A DNA stretch of 64,000 nucleotides from NCBI RefSeq assembly GCF_011927635.1, contig NZ_JAATJB010000001.1, positions 372,001 through 436,000 on the forward strand, written 5' to 3'. Of this stretch, positions 8,299 through 17,993 are shown one piece after another. The first letter of the stretch is position 1, and the number at the start of each line of letters is the position of its first letter. The notes beneath the pieces are model-generated. The model was not told the origin of the DNA and ran no database searches. It saw nothing but the letters and a program-made list of their open reading frames with translations. Source of the stretch: Sphingomonas trueperi (GTDB taxonomy: Bacteria; Pseudomonadota; Alphaproteobacteria; Sphingomonadales; Sphingomonadaceae). The position numbers and the translations under genes are program-made.

Positions 8299-8958
8299 CT
8301 AGTCTAGCGACGGTTTGTGCAGAGTGGGTGGAGACGGCGCCGGGCTCTCCTGTTCCAACTGCGGAGAAGACCCGAGGAATCGCCGGTGCCAGGCAGGATC
8401 GGCAGCCCGAAGGCGTGTTGCCGACGTCGGATCGGGGCGGAAGCGCAACAGCACAAGTGCCGGCAATCTCCATCGCGTCCAATGTTTCGCCTGGCCTGCG
8501 GGCCGCACAGCGCGCCGCAGCCAACCCATTGCAGGACTTGCATGGGCGCCCCTGTCATACCCCGGACGCGCGATAACCGCAATCGGAACCTGACGGGCGA
8601 TGTGCCGCCACCGTTCCCAGCGATGGAACTGCGCCAGATTGTCCGCGCCCATCAGCCAGATGAAGCGATGATTCGGATAGAGCCGGGGCAGCTTGGTGAG
8701 CGTATCGGCGGTGTAGCGGGTCTTCATCCGCTTCTCGATCGCGGTAGGGCGGATCGGCGCATGCCGCGCCATCGCCCGTGCCGAGGCCATACGCGCCTGG
8801 AACGGCGCCATGCCGGCCTTGTCCTTGAGCGGATTGCCCGGTGAGACCATCCACCACACCTCGTCGAGATCGAGCGCGCGAAGGGCATGCAGCGAGAGCC
8901 GCCGATGCCCGCGATGTGCCGGATTGAACGAGCCCCCGAGAAGTCCGATGCGTTTCAA
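8299..8958 (-). CDS. nadD: Nicotinate-nucleotide adenylyltransferase NadD
   Basis: 219 residues from the chosen TTG at 8958 (MKRIGLLGG). The nucleotidyltransferase motif GGSFNPAHRGH is at the N-terminus and a second ATP-binding segment (TSATRLR) is near the C-terminus. It adenylates nicotinate mononucleotide in NAD synthesis. The start is uncertain: homologues begin one or two residues before IGLLGG, favouring 8958, but another in-frame TTG at 9015 would add 19 residues and overlap the small gene upstream by 29 bases. It heads the rsfS-rlmH-envC-ctpA run. Confidence 0.93.
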   Translation of the reverse strand: MKRIGLLGGSFNPAHRGHRRLSLHALRALDLDEVWWMVSPGNPLKDKAGMAPFQARMASARAMARHAPIRPTAIEKRMKTRYTADTLTKLPRLYPNHRFIWLMGADNLAQFHRWERWRHIARQVPIAVIARPGYDRGAHASPAMGWLRRAVRPAGQAKHWTRWRLPALVLLRFRPDPTSATRLRAADPAWHRRFLGSSPQLEQESPAPSPPTLHKPSLD

Positions 8959-8986
8959 CGGATGACGAGCCAGTATGCCCCGGCCG

Positions 8987-9169
8987 TCAACGGCAGCGAG
9001 CCCGATGCCGGGCAATCATGGCATCCAACTCGGCCATCACTTGCGCATGAGGAACAACATCCCCACGCTCTACCGCGTCGAGCCCTTCCTGTAAAAAGGC
9101 ACGAAACGCGGCCTCCGTTTCCACGACGCGGGGCATCGCATCGGCGGTGATCTTCCGTGGCTCGGTCAT
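8987..9169 (-). CDS. Orphan RelB/StbD-like antitoxin
   Basis: 60 residues, ATG start at 9169. The C-terminal half (VVPHAQVMAELDAMIARH) resembles small antitoxins of the RelB/stability-determinant type, which are normally followed at once by a RelE/ParE-type toxin. No toxin frame follows: the next gene is nadD, 28 bases downstream by the chosen start. It may be the remnant of a toxin-antitoxin pair or a stand-alone regulator. The family call is from pattern only. Confidence 0.5.
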   Translation of the reverse strand: MTEPRKITADAMPRVVETEAAFRAFLQEGLDAVERGDVVPHAQVMAELDAMIARHRARCR

Positions 9170-9208
9170 CGCGGGACTCTATGCGGACCGGGAAATTGCA
9201 TCAAGCTG

Positions 9209-9574
9209 CTAGGAAGTCGGAGCGTTTTGCTCAGGGAAGCTGCGCACCACTTCAATGGGCCCCAGGATCGCCGCGTTGAACGCCTCCAGATCCTCCGCGG
9301 GAATCCAGTACTCGCGATGCGCACGACCACCCGCTTCCTCCACCCGGTATCTCGCCAGGAAAGCAGCGTCGACGGCAAAGCGGGTTACGAAGCCAGCGCC
9401 GCTTTCGGGCACGTTCCAATCCCGTGCGATCTTCACCGCATATTCTTCCGTCGTAACCGGATAGAAACTGGGTTGCTCCGGGAGCCGTGGCGGGAAAGCA
9501 GACATGCCACTGTCTTGGATCAAGGCCAGTTCGGCAGGCCCGACGGGGCGCCAGAGGATAACCGTATCGCTCAA
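9209..9574 (-). CDS. Conserved small protein, family often named ADP-ribosylation/crystallin J1
   Basis: 121 residues starting at a TTG (9574) that overlaps the proA stop as TTGA, so it is coupled to proA. Conserved-looking blocks are [38 protein letters not shown] and [16 protein letters not shown] recall this pattern from short proteins that carry the label ADP-ribosylation/crystallin J1; that name does not establish a function. No catalytic motif is evident. It is probably cytoplasmic, with no signal peptide or membrane segment. Confidence 0.65.
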   Translation of the reverse strand: MSDTVILWRPVGPAELALIQDSGMSAFPPRLPEQPSFYPVTTEEYAVKIARDWNVPESGAGFVTRFAVDAAFLARYRVEEAGGRAHREYWIPAEDLEAFNAAILGPIEVVRSFPEQNAPTS

Positions 9575-10839
9575 GGCCGCGCCTGACCGGTGCCGAGCAC
9601 CAGCCATTTGTAGGTGGTGAGCCCCTCAAGCGCCACCGGGCCGCGCGCGTGCAGTCGGCCGGTAGAGATGCCGATCTCGGCGCCCAGCCCGAACTCGCCG
9701 CCATCGGCGAACTGGGTCGAGGCGTTCCACATCACGATCGCGCTGTCGACGCCGTTCAGGAACCGCGTCGCCGTTTCCGCATCCTCGGTAATGATGGCGT
9801 CGGTGTGGTGCGAGCTGTGCGCGGCGATATGCGCCATGGCGGCCTCGACGCCGTCGACCAGCTTCACCGACAGAATCGCCTCGAGATATTCGGTGTCCCA
9901 GTCTTCCTCCGTCGCCGGCTGTACGCGCGGGTCGAGCGCCTGCACCTCGGCATCGCCGCGCAGTTCGCAGCCGGCGTCGGCCAGCGCGGCGAGAATCGGC
10001 TTGGGATCGGTGAAGCCGCGGTCGATCAGCAGCGTCTCGGTCGCGCCGCAGATGCCGGTGCGGCGCATCTTGGCGTTGACCACCAGCGCCTGCGCCATCG
10101 CCGGATCGGCGGCGCGATCGACATAGCTGTGGTTGATCCCGTCGAGATGCGCGAGCACCGGCACGCGCGCCTCGGCCTGCACCCGCGCGACCAGGCTCTT
10201 GCCGCCGCGCGGCACCACCATGTCGATCAACCCCTCGGCGGTGAGCATCGCGCCCACGGCGGCGCGATCGGTCACCGGCACCAGCTGAATCGAATCGGCG
10301 GGCAGGTCTGCCTGGGTGAGCCCCTGCACCAGCGCGGCATGGATCGCGCGGTTACTGCGGATCGCCTCGGAGCCGCCGCGCAGGACAGCCGCATTGCCCG
10401 ACATCAGGCACAACGCCCCAGCATCGGCGGTCACGTTGGGACGGCTTTCGTAGATGATGCCGATCACGCCGATCGGCACGCGCACGCGGCGGAGCACCAG
10501 GCCGTTGGGCCGGGTCCGCTCGTCGAGCGCGCTGCCGACGGGATCCTCCAGCCCGGCCACCGCCTCGATGCCCGAGGCCATGCCCTCGATCCGCTTGGCA
10601 TCGAGCAGCAGCCGATCAAGCATTGCATCGGACAACCCGTTGGCCTTGCCCGCCACCATGTCCTCGGCATTGGCGGCGAGGATCGCTTCCTGCGAGTCGC
10701 GGATCGCGGCGGCGGCGGACCGCAGCGCAGCGGCCTTGGCCGCGCTTGGCAACGCCGCCAGCACCGTGGCGGCGGCGCGGGCGCGGCTGCCCATGTCGGC
10801 GATCAGCATCTGGGTGTCGGGCGTGTCGATATCGGCCAT
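9571..10839 (-). CDS. proA: Glutamate-5-semialdehyde dehydrogenase (gamma-glutamyl phosphate reductase)
   Basis: 422 residues, full length for ProA. The catalytic cysteine is in [13 protein letters not shown], the cofactor-side motif is [16 protein letters not shown], and the C-terminal block [13 protein letters not shown] is typical. It reduces gamma-glutamyl phosphate to glutamate semialdehyde with NADPH in proline synthesis. The chosen ATG at 10839 gives [10 protein letters not shown]. No proB is seen next to it. The divergent DUF3667 gene starts 48 bases away. Confidence 0.96.
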   Translation of the reverse strand: MADIDTPDTQMLIADMGSRARAAATVLAALPSAAKAAALRSAAAAIRDSQEAILAANAEDMVAGKANGLSDAMLDRLLLDAKRIEGMASGIEAVAGLEDPVGSALDERTRPNGLVLRRVRVPIGVIGIIYESRPNVTADAGALCLMSGNAAVLRGGSEAIRSNRAIHAALVQGLTQADLPADSIQLVPVTDRAAVGAMLTAEGLIDMVVPRGGKSLVARVQAEARVPVLAHLDGINHSYVDRAADPAMAQALVVNAKMRRTGICGATETLLIDRGFTDPKPILAALADAGCELRGDAEVQALDPRVQPATEEDWDTEYLEAILSVKLVDGVEAAMAHIAAHSSHHTDAIITEDAETATRFLNGVDSAIVMWNASTQFADGGEFGLGAEIGISTGRLHARGPVALEGLTTYKWLVLGTGQARP

Positions 10840-10887
10840 GCTGCAGATGCTAGCATGCGCTTCGCGAAGCTGATAGCCTCGGGCGCC

Positions 10888-11961
10888 ATGGGGGAAATCG
10901 ACGCAGCCGGCGAACTGGTGATGGGGGGCATGCTCGGCCGTGCGGTGGAGCCGCATGCCGGGGAACGCCATGGGCATGGGCATGGCACGATCTGCCTCAA
11001 TTGCGGGACCGCACTGGTCGGTCCACATTGCCATGAATGCGGGCAATCGGGGCACGTTCACCGCTCGCTGGGTGCGATCGGGCATGAACTGCTGCACGGG
11101 GTCGCGCATTTCGAAGGCAAGATGTGGCGCACGCTGCCGCTGCTCGCCTGGCGGCCGGGCGACCTGACCCGCCGCTACATCGCCGGCGAGCGCGCGCGCT
11201 TCGTCTCGCCCATGGCGATGTTCCTCTTCTCGATCTTCACGATGTTCGCGATCTTCCAGATCCTCGGCATCTCGACGCCGACCGATCTGGATACGGCGAT
11301 GATGAAGCCCGCCGCCGCGATCCAGCAATCGATCAAGAAGCAGGAAGACAAGCGCGCCAGCAAGGCGGCGAAGCTGGCCAAGCTGGATGCGGGCGACAGC
11401 GATCGCGCCGAATTGCAGGACGACATCGCCAAGGCGGATCGCGAGATCGCTTCCCTCAAATCCGCCGCCGCCCAGATCGGCCATGGATCCGCCGACGCCG
11501 AAGCCGAGGAGGCGGAGGTCCATACCGGCTGGCACACGCTCGACCACGGCATCGAGAAGTGGCGGAAGAACCCGTCGCTGATGCTCTACAAGCTGCAGTC
11601 GAGCATCTACAAATTCTCGTGGCTGCTGATCCCGTTGTCGCTGCCGTTCGTGTGGCTGCTGTTCTTCTGGAAGCGGCAGTACAAGCTCTACGATCACGCG
11701 GTGTTCGTGACCTATTCGATCGCGGCGATGTCGTTGCTGTTCATCGTCGTCACGCTGGGCAGCGCCGTACATGTGCCGGGCAACGTCCTCGGCACCCTGG
11801 CCTTCGTGGTGCCGCCGGTGCACATGTGCCGCCAGCTCAAGCAGGCCTATCAGCTGCGCTGGCGCTCGGCCATCCTCCGCACGGTCGTGCTGCTGTGGTT
11901 CATTGCCATCATCGCCACGCTGTTCCTGCTGATCCTCGCGCTGCTCGGCATCATGGGCTGA
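10888..11961 (+). CDS. DUF3667 membrane protein with zinc ribbon and coiled coil
   Basis: 357 residues. A zinc ribbon (CLNCG...CHECGQ) lies near residues 37-55, followed by the family block [22 protein letters not shown], a membrane segment, a charged Lys/Ala-rich coiled coil (about 150-210), then three or four membrane segments. This is the DUF3667 pattern common in sphingomonads; its function is unknown. I chose ATG 10888 ([10 protein letters not shown]) because homologues begin there; an ATG at 10855 would add 11 residues. It converges with cyoD, leaving six bases between stops. Confidence 0.8.
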   Translation: MGEIDAAGELVMGGMLGRAVEPHAGERHGHGHGTICLNCGTALVGPHCHECGQSGHVHRSLGAIGHELLHGVAHFEGKMWRTLPLLAWRPGDLTRRYIAGERARFVSPMAMFLFSIFTMFAIFQILGISTPTDLDTAMMKPAAAIQQSIKKQEDKRASKAAKLAKLDAGDSDRAELQDDIAKADREIASLKSAAAQIGHGSADAEAEEAEVHTGWHTLDHGIEKWRKNPSLMLYKLQSSIYKFSWLLIPLSLPFVWLLFFWKRQYKLYDHAVFVTYSIAAMSLLFIVVTLGSAVHVPGNVLGTLAFVVPPVHMCRQLKQAYQLRWRSAILRTVVLLWFIAIIATLFLLILALLGIMG

Positions 11962-11967
11962 GCGGCG

Positions 11968-12357
11968 TCAGGGGAATCCGTGCATCTGCCGGCCCATCGG
12001 CATCATGTTGTGGTCGAGATGGGCGAGGATCCACACCGACCCGCCGATCAGCAGCAGCACGACGAGCGTGCCGAAGGCAAGCGCCAGCACATTGTTGGTA
12101 TTGTCCGGCCCGGTAGTCACGTGGAGGAAGAAGACGAGGTGGATGCCCATCTGCGCGATGGCGAGCACCACCAGCGCCATCGGGATGGCGGGCCGCCAGA
12201 CGAGCGGCAGGTTGACCATCGCGAAGGCCGCCGCGGTCAGCAGCGCGGCGAGGCCCAGCCCGACCACATAGCCGCTGGTGCCGCCGGCGAATTCCTCGCC
12301 CTCGGCGGCTTCATCGCCGGGCGCGGTATCGCCGCTGTCGGTTTCGCGCTCGCTCAT
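11968..12357 (-). CDS. cyoD: Cytochrome bo3 ubiquinol oxidase subunit IV
   Basis: 129 residues with three membrane segments after an acidic N-terminal tail. MGIHLVFFLHV in the middle segment is typical of CyoD, the small subunit that helps assembly of the haem-copper centre. It is the last gene of cyoABCD and overlaps cyoC by four bases. No cyoE (haem O synthase) follows. Confidence 0.95.
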   Translation of the reverse strand: MSERETDSGDTAPGDEAAEGEEFAGGTSGYVVGLGLAALLTAAAFAMVNLPLVWRPAIPMALVVLAIAQMGIHLVFFLHVTTGPDNTNNVLALAFGTLVVLLLIGGSVWILAHLDHNMMPMGRQMHGFP

Positions 12358-13001
12358 GGCGCCACTCCCATCAGATAGACCATGGTGAAGATGCCAACCC
12401 AGACGATGTCGAGCGCATGCCAGAACAGGTTGAAGCACATCAGCCGCCGCAGCACCTGCGGCCGGAAGCCCTTCACCCAAAGCTGCGCCATCATCGTGCC
12501 GAGCCACAGCAGCCCCACCGCGATGTGCAGCCCGTGCAAGCCCACCAGCCCATAGAAGGCCGAGAGGAAGGCGCTGCGCTGGGGCCCGGCGCCCTTGCCG
12601 ATCATCTCGGCGAACTCGCTCAACTCCAGCCCCAGGAACACCGCGCCGAGCAGGCCGGTGGCCAGCAGCCAGAACTGCGCGGGCACCAGCTTCCGCTTCT
12701 CCGCGGCGACGCCCGCCAGCCCGCAGGTGAAGCTGGAAAGGAGCAGTGCCGCCGTCTCCAGCGCGACGCGCCCCTGGCCGAACAGTTCGTGCGGGGAAGG
12801 CCCGCCCGCGGTCTGCTTGGCGAGCACCGCATAGGCGGCGAAGAAGCCCGAGAAGAGGATGATGTCGCTGAGCAGGTAGATCCAGAAACCATAGCCCACC
12901 GTCGTGCGCTTGCTCGCCGGGCCGCCCTCGCCGCGGCCGGTATTGTGGTCCCCGCCACCGCCGCGACCCATGCGATAGGGATCCTGCGCCTTTGCGGTCA
13001 T
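12354..13001 (-). CDS. cyoC: Cytochrome bo3 ubiquinol oxidase subunit III
   Basis: 215 residues with five membrane segments; family blocks [14 protein letters not shown] and [13 protein letters not shown] are visible. It has a Gly-rich, charged N-terminal tail of about 30 residues. The chosen ATG at 13001 overlaps the cyoB stop by four bases. It is the non-catalytic subunit III of the quinol oxidase at the inner membrane. Confidence 0.96.
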   Translation of the reverse strand: MTAKAQDPYRMGRGGGGDHNTGRGEGGPASKRTTVGYGFWIYLLSDIILFSGFFAAYAVLAKQTAGGPSPHELFGQGRVALETAALLLSSFTCGLAGVAAEKRKLVPAQFWLLATGLLGAVFLGLELSEFAEMIGKGAGPQRSAFLSAFYGLVGLHGLHIAVGLLWLGTMMAQLWVKGFRPQVLRRLMCFNLFWHALDIVWVGIFTMVYLMGVAP

Positions 13002-15013
13002 GCCGGCTGCTCCCGGTTCTCCTCGAGCCACTTGCGGCGCGCGGCGCGGCGGGCACGATCGATCCGCGCGACCTCTTCGGCAGGGATCTCCTTCTCCTCC
13101 TCGTCCCGCCAGGCGAAGACCACGAAGGTGGCGTACGCGCCGACAAAGCCGAGCGCTGCCAGCCACCAGATGCTCCAGATCATCGCGAAGCCGATCAGCG
13201 TGGCGAAGAAGGCGGTGACGACGCCGGTCGCACTGTCACGCGGCATCTCGATCGCCTCGTACTCGGGCTCGTCGGCAAGGCCCTGACTCTCGATCGCCTG
13301 GCGCTTGATCGTCCAATAGGGCTCCTCGCCGTGCACGCGTGGCAGCACCGCGAAGTTGAACGCCGGCGGCGGCGAGCTCGTCGCCCATTCGAGCGAGCGG
13401 CCGTCCCAGGGATCGCCGGTATCGTCGCGCAATTGGTCGCGGTTGCGGATGCTGACCACGATCTGGATAATCTGCGAGGCGACGCCGAGGATCATCACGC
13501 CAACGCCCGCCACCGAGACGTAGAGCCAGGGCGCCCATTCGGTGAAGTCGATATGCTGCAGCCGCCGGGTCATGCCCTCCAGTCCGAGCACGTAGAGCGC
13601 GCCGAACACGATCAGGAACCCGGCTAGCGTCAGCCAGAAGGCCATCTTCCCCCAGAATTCGTCGAGCCGGAAGCCGAACGCCTTGGGGAACCAGTAGGTG
13701 ATGCCGGCGAACGCGCCGAAGATCACCCCCGAGTTGATCACATTGTGGAAGTGCGCGACCAGGAACATCGAATTGTGCAGCATGAAGTCGGCCGGCGGCA
13801 CCGCCAGCAGCACCCCGGTCATCCCGCCGATGACGAAGGTGGTCATGAAGGCGAGTGACCACAGCATCGGCGTGGGGAAGCGCAGACGCCCGCCATACAT
13901 GGTGAACAGCCAGTTATAGATCTTCACCCCCGTGCCGACCGCGATGATGCTGGTGGCGATGCCGAAGGCGGCGTTGACGTCCGCGCCCGCCCCCATCGTG
14001 AAGAAATGGTGCAGCCACACCGTGAACGACACGACGACGATGAACAACGTCGCCGCCACCATCGAGCGATAGCCGAACAGCGGCTTGGACGAGAAGGTGG
14101 AGAAGATTTCGGAGAAGATGCCGAAGGCGGGCAGGATGAGGATATAGACCTCCGGATGCCCCCAGGCCCAGATGAGGTTGACGAACATCATCATGTTGCC
14201 GCCGGCTTCGTTGGTGAAGAAGTGAAAGCCGAGATACCGGTCGAGCGTCAGCATCGCGAGCGTGGCGGTGAGGATCGGGAAGGCGGCGACGATCAGCATG
14301 TTGGCGCCGAGCGCCGTCCAGCAGAACATCGGCATCCGCAGATAGCCCATGCCGGGCGCGCGCAGCTTGAGGATCGTCGTCACCAGGTTGATGCCGGACA
14401 TCAACGTGCCGACGCCCGAGATCTGGATCGCCCAGACATAATAGTCGACGCCGACGCCGGGCGAGTAGGTCGTCTCGCTGAGCGGCGCATAGGGCAGCCA
14501 GCCGGTGCGGGCGAACTCGCCGATCACCAGGCTCATGTTGACGAGCAGCGCGCCTGAGGCGGTGAGCCAGAAGCTGGTCGAGTTGAGCGTCGGGAAGGCG
14601 ACGTCGCGCACGCCGAGCTGGAGCGGCACGACGAAGTTCATCAGCCCGATCACCACCGGCATCGCGCCGAAGAAGATCATGATCGTGCCGTGCGCCGAGA
14701 AGATCTGGTCGTAATGCTCGGGCGGCAGATAGCCCTGGGCATGGCCGATCGCGCTCGCCTGCTGGGTCCGCATCATGATCGCGTCGACAAAGCCGCGCAG
14801 CAGCATGACGAGGCCGAGCAGCACGTACATCACCCCGATCCGCTTGTGATCGACCGAGGTGATCCATTCCTTCCACAGATAGGGCCAATGCCCCTTCACC
14901 GTGATCCAGCCGAGCACCGCCAGCAGCGCGAGCCCGACGCCCCCCGCGGCGATCAGCGGGATCGGCTGGCTGAAGGGGATCGCGGACCAGGAGAGCTTAC
15001 CGAGCATCGTCAC
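12998..15013 (-). CDS. cyoB: Cytochrome bo3 ubiquinol oxidase subunit I
   Basis: 671 residues, full length for CyoB with about 15 membrane segments. The haem-copper core is visible: [11 protein letters not shown] holds the CuB histidine and the cross-linked tyrosine, HHFFTMG holds the two further CuB histidines, and VAHFHNV carries the haem ligands. It reduces oxygen to water with electrons from ubiquinol and pumps protons. Both neighbours overlap it by four bases. Confidence 0.97.
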   Translation of the reverse strand: MTMLGKLSWSAIPFSQPIPLIAAGGVGLALLAVLGWITVKGHWPYLWKEWITSVDHKRIGVMYVLLGLVMLLRGFVDAIMMRTQQASAIGHAQGYLPPEHYDQIFSAHGTIMIFFGAMPVVIGLMNFVVPLQLGVRDVAFPTLNSTSFWLTASGALLVNMSLVIGEFARTGWLPYAPLSETTYSPGVGVDYYVWAIQISGVGTLMSGINLVTTILKLRAPGMGYLRMPMFCWTALGANMLIVAAFPILTATLAMLTLDRYLGFHFFTNEAGGNMMMFVNLIWAWGHPEVYILILPAFGIFSEIFSTFSSKPLFGYRSMVAATLFIVVVSFTVWLHHFFTMGAGADVNAAFGIATSIIAVGTGVKIYNWLFTMYGGRLRFPTPMLWSLAFMTTFVIGGMTGVLLAVPPADFMLHNSMFLVAHFHNVINSGVIFGAFAGITYWFPKAFGFRLDEFWGKMAFWLTLAGFLIVFGALYVLGLEGMTRRLQHIDFTEWAPWLYVSVAGVGVMILGVASQIIQIVVSIRNRDQLRDDTGDPWDGRSLEWATSSPPPAFNFAVLPRVHGEEPYWTIKRQAIESQGLADEPEYEAIEMPRDSATGVVTAFFATLIGFAMIWSIWWLAALGFVGAYATFVVFAWRDEEEKEIPAEEVARIDRARRAARRKWLEENREQPA

Positions 15014-15900
15014 TCCGCCGTTCCGGGGGAAACTTGAGGCTCGCCGCCGCGGCCCTGTTCGGGCCCGGGGGCCGGCGGCAAATGCTGCGCCACCACCATG
15101 TCGAACAGCCCCGGCTGCACCGCGCCCCAGTGCTTGGGCGGCTCGTGCTGACTCTGGCGGGCGAGCACGCGATAGGCGCGCCCGTCGAGCAGGCCGCCGG
15201 CCGCCTGCACGCCCGCCACCCAGCGGGTGAAGTCTGCCGCGGGCACCGCCTGCAGCCGGAAGTTCATGTCCGAAAAGCCGTCGCCGCTATAATGGGCGCT
15301 CTGGCCGTAATAGCTGCCTGGCTGGTCCGCCTGCAGGTGCAGCGTCGTCGCCATGCCGTTCATCGTGTAGATCTGGCTGCCCAGTCGCGGCACGAAGAAG
15401 CTGTTCATCACGCTCGCCGAGGTGAGCCGGAAGCGGATCGGCACGCCCGCGGGCACCACCGCGCCGTTCAGCGTGGCGACGCCTTGCGCGGGATAGACGA
15501 ACAGCCATTTCCAATCGAGCGACACCACCTGCACCTCGAGCGGCGGCGTCTTCTCCGCGAGAGGCTTGGCGGGATCGAGTTCGTGGCTGCCGATCCAGAT
15601 CAGCCCGCTGAGAAACAGGATGGTCAGCAGCGGGATCGACCAGACGATCAGCTCGATGCGCCCCGAATAGACGAACTCCGGCCGATACTTCGCCTTGCCG
15701 TTGCCGGCGCGGAACCACCAGGCGAAGACCAGCGTGGCGATCATCGTGGGGATGACGATCGCCAGCATGATCACCAGCGAATCGAGCAGGATCGTTCGAT
15801 TGTTCGCCCCGATCGGTCCGCCCGGACGGAGGATGCTCGCGCCGCTGCAGCCGCTGAGCAACAGCAGCAGCGGGAGAAGACGCGCGCCGCGTTCAGGCAT
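15010..15900 (-). CDS. cyoA: Cytochrome bo3 ubiquinol oxidase subunit II (lipoprotein)
   Basis: 296 residues: lipoprotein signal with lipobox LSGC, two membrane segments and a periplasmic cupredoxin domain. The CuA ligands (CxExCx3H) of cytochrome c oxidase are absent and [12 protein letters not shown] is present, so it is a quinol oxidase subunit. I chose ATG 15900 (MPERGARLL), just before the hydrophobic signal. The start overlaps the upstream cysteine hydrolase gene by eight bases, so the two are in one operon. Confidence 0.95.
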   Translation of the reverse strand: MPERGARLLPLLLLLSGCSGASILRPGGPIGANNRTILLDSLVIMLAIVIPTMIATLVFAWWFRAGNGKAKYRPEFVYSGRIELIVWSIPLLTILFLSGLIWIGSHELDPAKPLAEKTPPLEVQVVSLDWKWLFVYPAQGVATLNGAVVPAGVPIRFRLTSASVMNSFFVPRLGSQIYTMNGMATTLHLQADQPGSYYGQSAHYSGDGFSDMNFRLQAVPAADFTRWVAGVQAAGGLLDGRAYRVLARQSQHEPPKHWGAVQPGLFDMVVAQHLPPAPGPEQGRGGEPQVSPGTAE

Positions 15901-16504
15901 GCTCCGCCTCGGCGAGCCATTCGTCGGGCGACCGGGCGTGGGTGGCAGCAATGTCGGCGCCCATGCTCTGGGCGATGATCTCCAGCGCCCAGCGGCCACG
16001 ATCGTCATCCTGCGTCGCTACCGCGTCCTCGGGCACCCACAGCGCATAGTCGCGCATGTGCGCGTCGCCCGCGGTGAACAGCACGCAGATGTCGGTCGCA
16101 ACCCCGGTCAGCACCAGCCGCCGCGCGCCCAGCTTGGGCAGCAGCACCGGCAGGTTGGTCGCGTAGAAGCCGGAGAATTGGGGCTTGAGCACGAAATAGT
16201 CGCAGTCGCGCGGCTTGAGCTTCGCCAGCCTGTCGGGCGCGCCGTCGAACGCCTGTTCGATCAGCCGCGACTTTTCCGAATGCCATTCGCCGAAATTGTC
16301 GTTGACGTAGACCGTCGGCAGATCGGCAGCATCGAACGCGTCGCGCAGCTGGAGGATCGGGCCAGCGATTGCCTCGGCACGCGCGCGCAGTTCCTCGCCG
16401 CCCTCGAAGTCAAAGTTGTTGATCATGTCGATGATCAGCAGCGCCGCAGCGGCCCCGCCCTGGTCGCGCGCAGGTGCGGTGGCGCCCGTTTCGGGTTCTT
16501 CCAC
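15893..16504 (-). CDS. Isochorismatase-like cysteine hydrolase
   Basis: 203 residues. The catalytic triad of the family is visible: Asp in LLIIDMINNF, Lys in VLKPQFSGFY and Cys in VATDICVLFT. Members hydrolyse amides or vinyl ethers such as nicotinamide or isochorismate; the substrate here is not clear. The tail is Ala/Glu-rich. Its stop lies inside the first codons of cyoA, which places it at the head of the cyo operon. It could equally be an unrelated gene sharing the promoter. Confidence 0.85.
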   Translation of the reverse strand: MEEPETGATAPARDQGGAAAALLIIDMINNFDFEGGEELRARAEAIAGPILQLRDAFDAADLPTVYVNDNFGEWHSEKSRLIEQAFDGAPDRLAKLKPRDCDYFVLKPQFSGFYATNLPVLLPKLGARRLVLTGVATDICVLFTAGDAHMRDYALWVPEDAVATQDDDRGRWALEIIAQSMGADIAATHARSPDEWLAEAEHA

Positions 16505-16525
16505 GGTCTTCCCCTTCGGTACGCC

Positions 16526-16711
16526 TCAGCGGTCGGTCTGGCCGCGGTCAAGCGTGTCGCCGGGATGACGTGCATCGCCTTCCTGCTGATGCTCGGTCGA
16601 GATGTTGGGCCGTGGCTGGGTGCCGGTGCCGCCGGTATCGCCCTTCTCGCCGGGTTCGGTCGAGAGATTGGTGCGCGGCTGGGTGCGGGTATGGTCGTCC
16701 GGATCGGGCAT
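16526..16711 (-). CDS. Small hydrophilic protein with repeated TQPR-N-STE motif
   Basis: 61 residues, no signal or membrane segment. ATG at 16711 has a good Shine-Dalgarno (AGGAG, about 7 bases away). The sequence repeats TQPRTNLSTE and TQPRPNISTE and is rich in Thr, Asp, Gly and Pro, so it is probably disordered. It ends 21 bases before the cysteine hydrolase gene, on the same strand. I know of no function. Confidence 0.6.
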   Translation of the reverse strand: MPDPDDHTRTQPRTNLSTEPGEKGDTGGTGTQPRPNISTEHQQEGDARHPGDTLDRGQTDR

Positions 16712-16768
16712 GACGCTTCTCCTGATGCTCAGGCTAACGACACGCAGCGGCCGCTGTTCCCCGCGGGC

Positions 16769-17938
16769 TCAGCGCTTTTGACGATTCATGACCTGGAGCA
16801 GTGCAGCAGCAAGCGACAGTCCGCCGCCGAGCAGCGCGACCCCGGTCCAGCCGCCCGTTTCCCAGGCGAACGTCGCCGTCGCCGAGCCCGCGGACGCGCC
16901 GAGGAACATCGACCCCATCAGCACGGTGTTGAGCCGCGCCCGCGCCTCGGGCCGCAGCGCGAAGATGATGTGCTGGTTGGAAACGAGCGCACTCTGCACC
17001 GCGAAATCGAGCACGACGACGCCGATCACCAGCGCGGCGATGCCGGCCCACAGCCCGAACAGCAGCCAGCTTGCCACCGCGAGCAGCGCGCCGATCAGCA
17101 CCACAAGGTGCGGACCGCGCTTGTCGGCGATCCGGCCGGCGAGCGGCGCGCCCAGGATTCCCGCCGCACCGACGACGCCGAACAGCCCCGCAACGTCTGC
17201 GCCGAGGCTGAAGCGCGGCGTCTGCAGGTAGACCGCCAGAATCGTCCAGAAGGCGGTAAAGCCGGCGAACAGCAGCGCCTGGGTGATCGCCGCCAGCCGC
17301 AGCGCGGGAAACTCGCGCCACAGGCTTCCAAGCGACCCGAGCAGCGCGCCATAGCCGAGCGTCGCTTCGGGCTCGCTGCGCGGTAGCCGCCACGCCATCA
17401 CGGCCGCGGTACCCAGCGCCAGCGGCACGCCGAGCCAGAACATCTCGCGCCAGCCCCAATGCGTGCCGACGAAGCCCGACAGCGTCCGGCTGAGCAGGAT
17501 GCCGCAGAGCAGCCCGGCCATCACCGTGCCCACCGTCTGCCCGCGCCGTGCCGGATCGGCGAGATGCGCGGCAAAGGGCACGATCTGCTGCGCCACGCTC
17601 GCCGCGGCACCCACCAGCAGCGAGGCGCCGATCAGCATCCAGGCATTGGGCGCCAGCGCCGCTGCGACCAGCGCCGCCGCCAGCACCAGGAACTGGAGTA
17701 TGATCAGCCGCTTGCGCTCGTGCAGGTCGCCCAGTGGCACGAGCAGGAACAGGCCGGCCGCGTAGCCGAGCTGCGTCGCCGTCGGCACGAGCCCCGCAGG
17801 TTGGCCCGGCAGGTCGCGCTCGATGATGCCCAGCAGCGGCTGGTTGTAATAGATATTGGCAACCGCAATGCCCGCCGCCGCCGCCATGGCGAAGGTCAGG
17901 CCGCGGCCGAGCCGGGCGGTGGGTTGGGGGGCATGCAA
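16769..17938 (-). CDS. MFS transporter
   Basis: 389 residues with about 12 membrane segments. The loop 2-3 motif reads PLGDLHERKRLI, the MFS signature A. The start of the first segment (ANIYYNQPLL) matches the drug/arabinose-efflux-like DHA1 branch. I chose TTG 17938, with AGGAG eight bases upstream, since no suitable ATG precedes the first membrane segment. The substrate cannot be told. Confidence 0.88.
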   Translation of the reverse strand: MHAPQPTARLGRGLTFAMAAAAGIAVANIYYNQPLLGIIERDLPGQPAGLVPTATQLGYAAGLFLLVPLGDLHERKRLIILQFLVLAAALVAAALAPNAWMLIGASLLVGAAASVAQQIVPFAAHLADPARRGQTVGTVMAGLLCGILLSRTLSGFVGTHWGWREMFWLGVPLALGTAAVMAWRLPRSEPEATLGYGALLGSLGSLWREFPALRLAAITQALLFAGFTAFWTILAVYLQTPRFSLGADVAGLFGVVGAAGILGAPLAGRIADKRGPHLVVLIGALLAVASWLLFGLWAGIAALVIGVVVLDFAVQSALVSNQHIIFALRPEARARLNTVLMGSMFLGASAGSATATFAWETGGWTGVALLGGGLSLAAALLQVMNRQKR

Positions 17939-17993
17939 GACGGCGACTCCTTGGGCATTGGGCCGCACAGATAGGAAGCCCGGGGGCCGGTTG

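Noticed and set aside
9649..10887. A long plus-strand extension upstream of the DUF3667 gene
   Set aside because: It is antisense to proA; homologous DUF3667 proteins start near [10 protein letters not shown] at 10888.
15010..15900. Subunit II as a cytochrome c oxidase
   Set aside because: The CuA ligand motif is missing and quinol-oxidase-type motifs are present.
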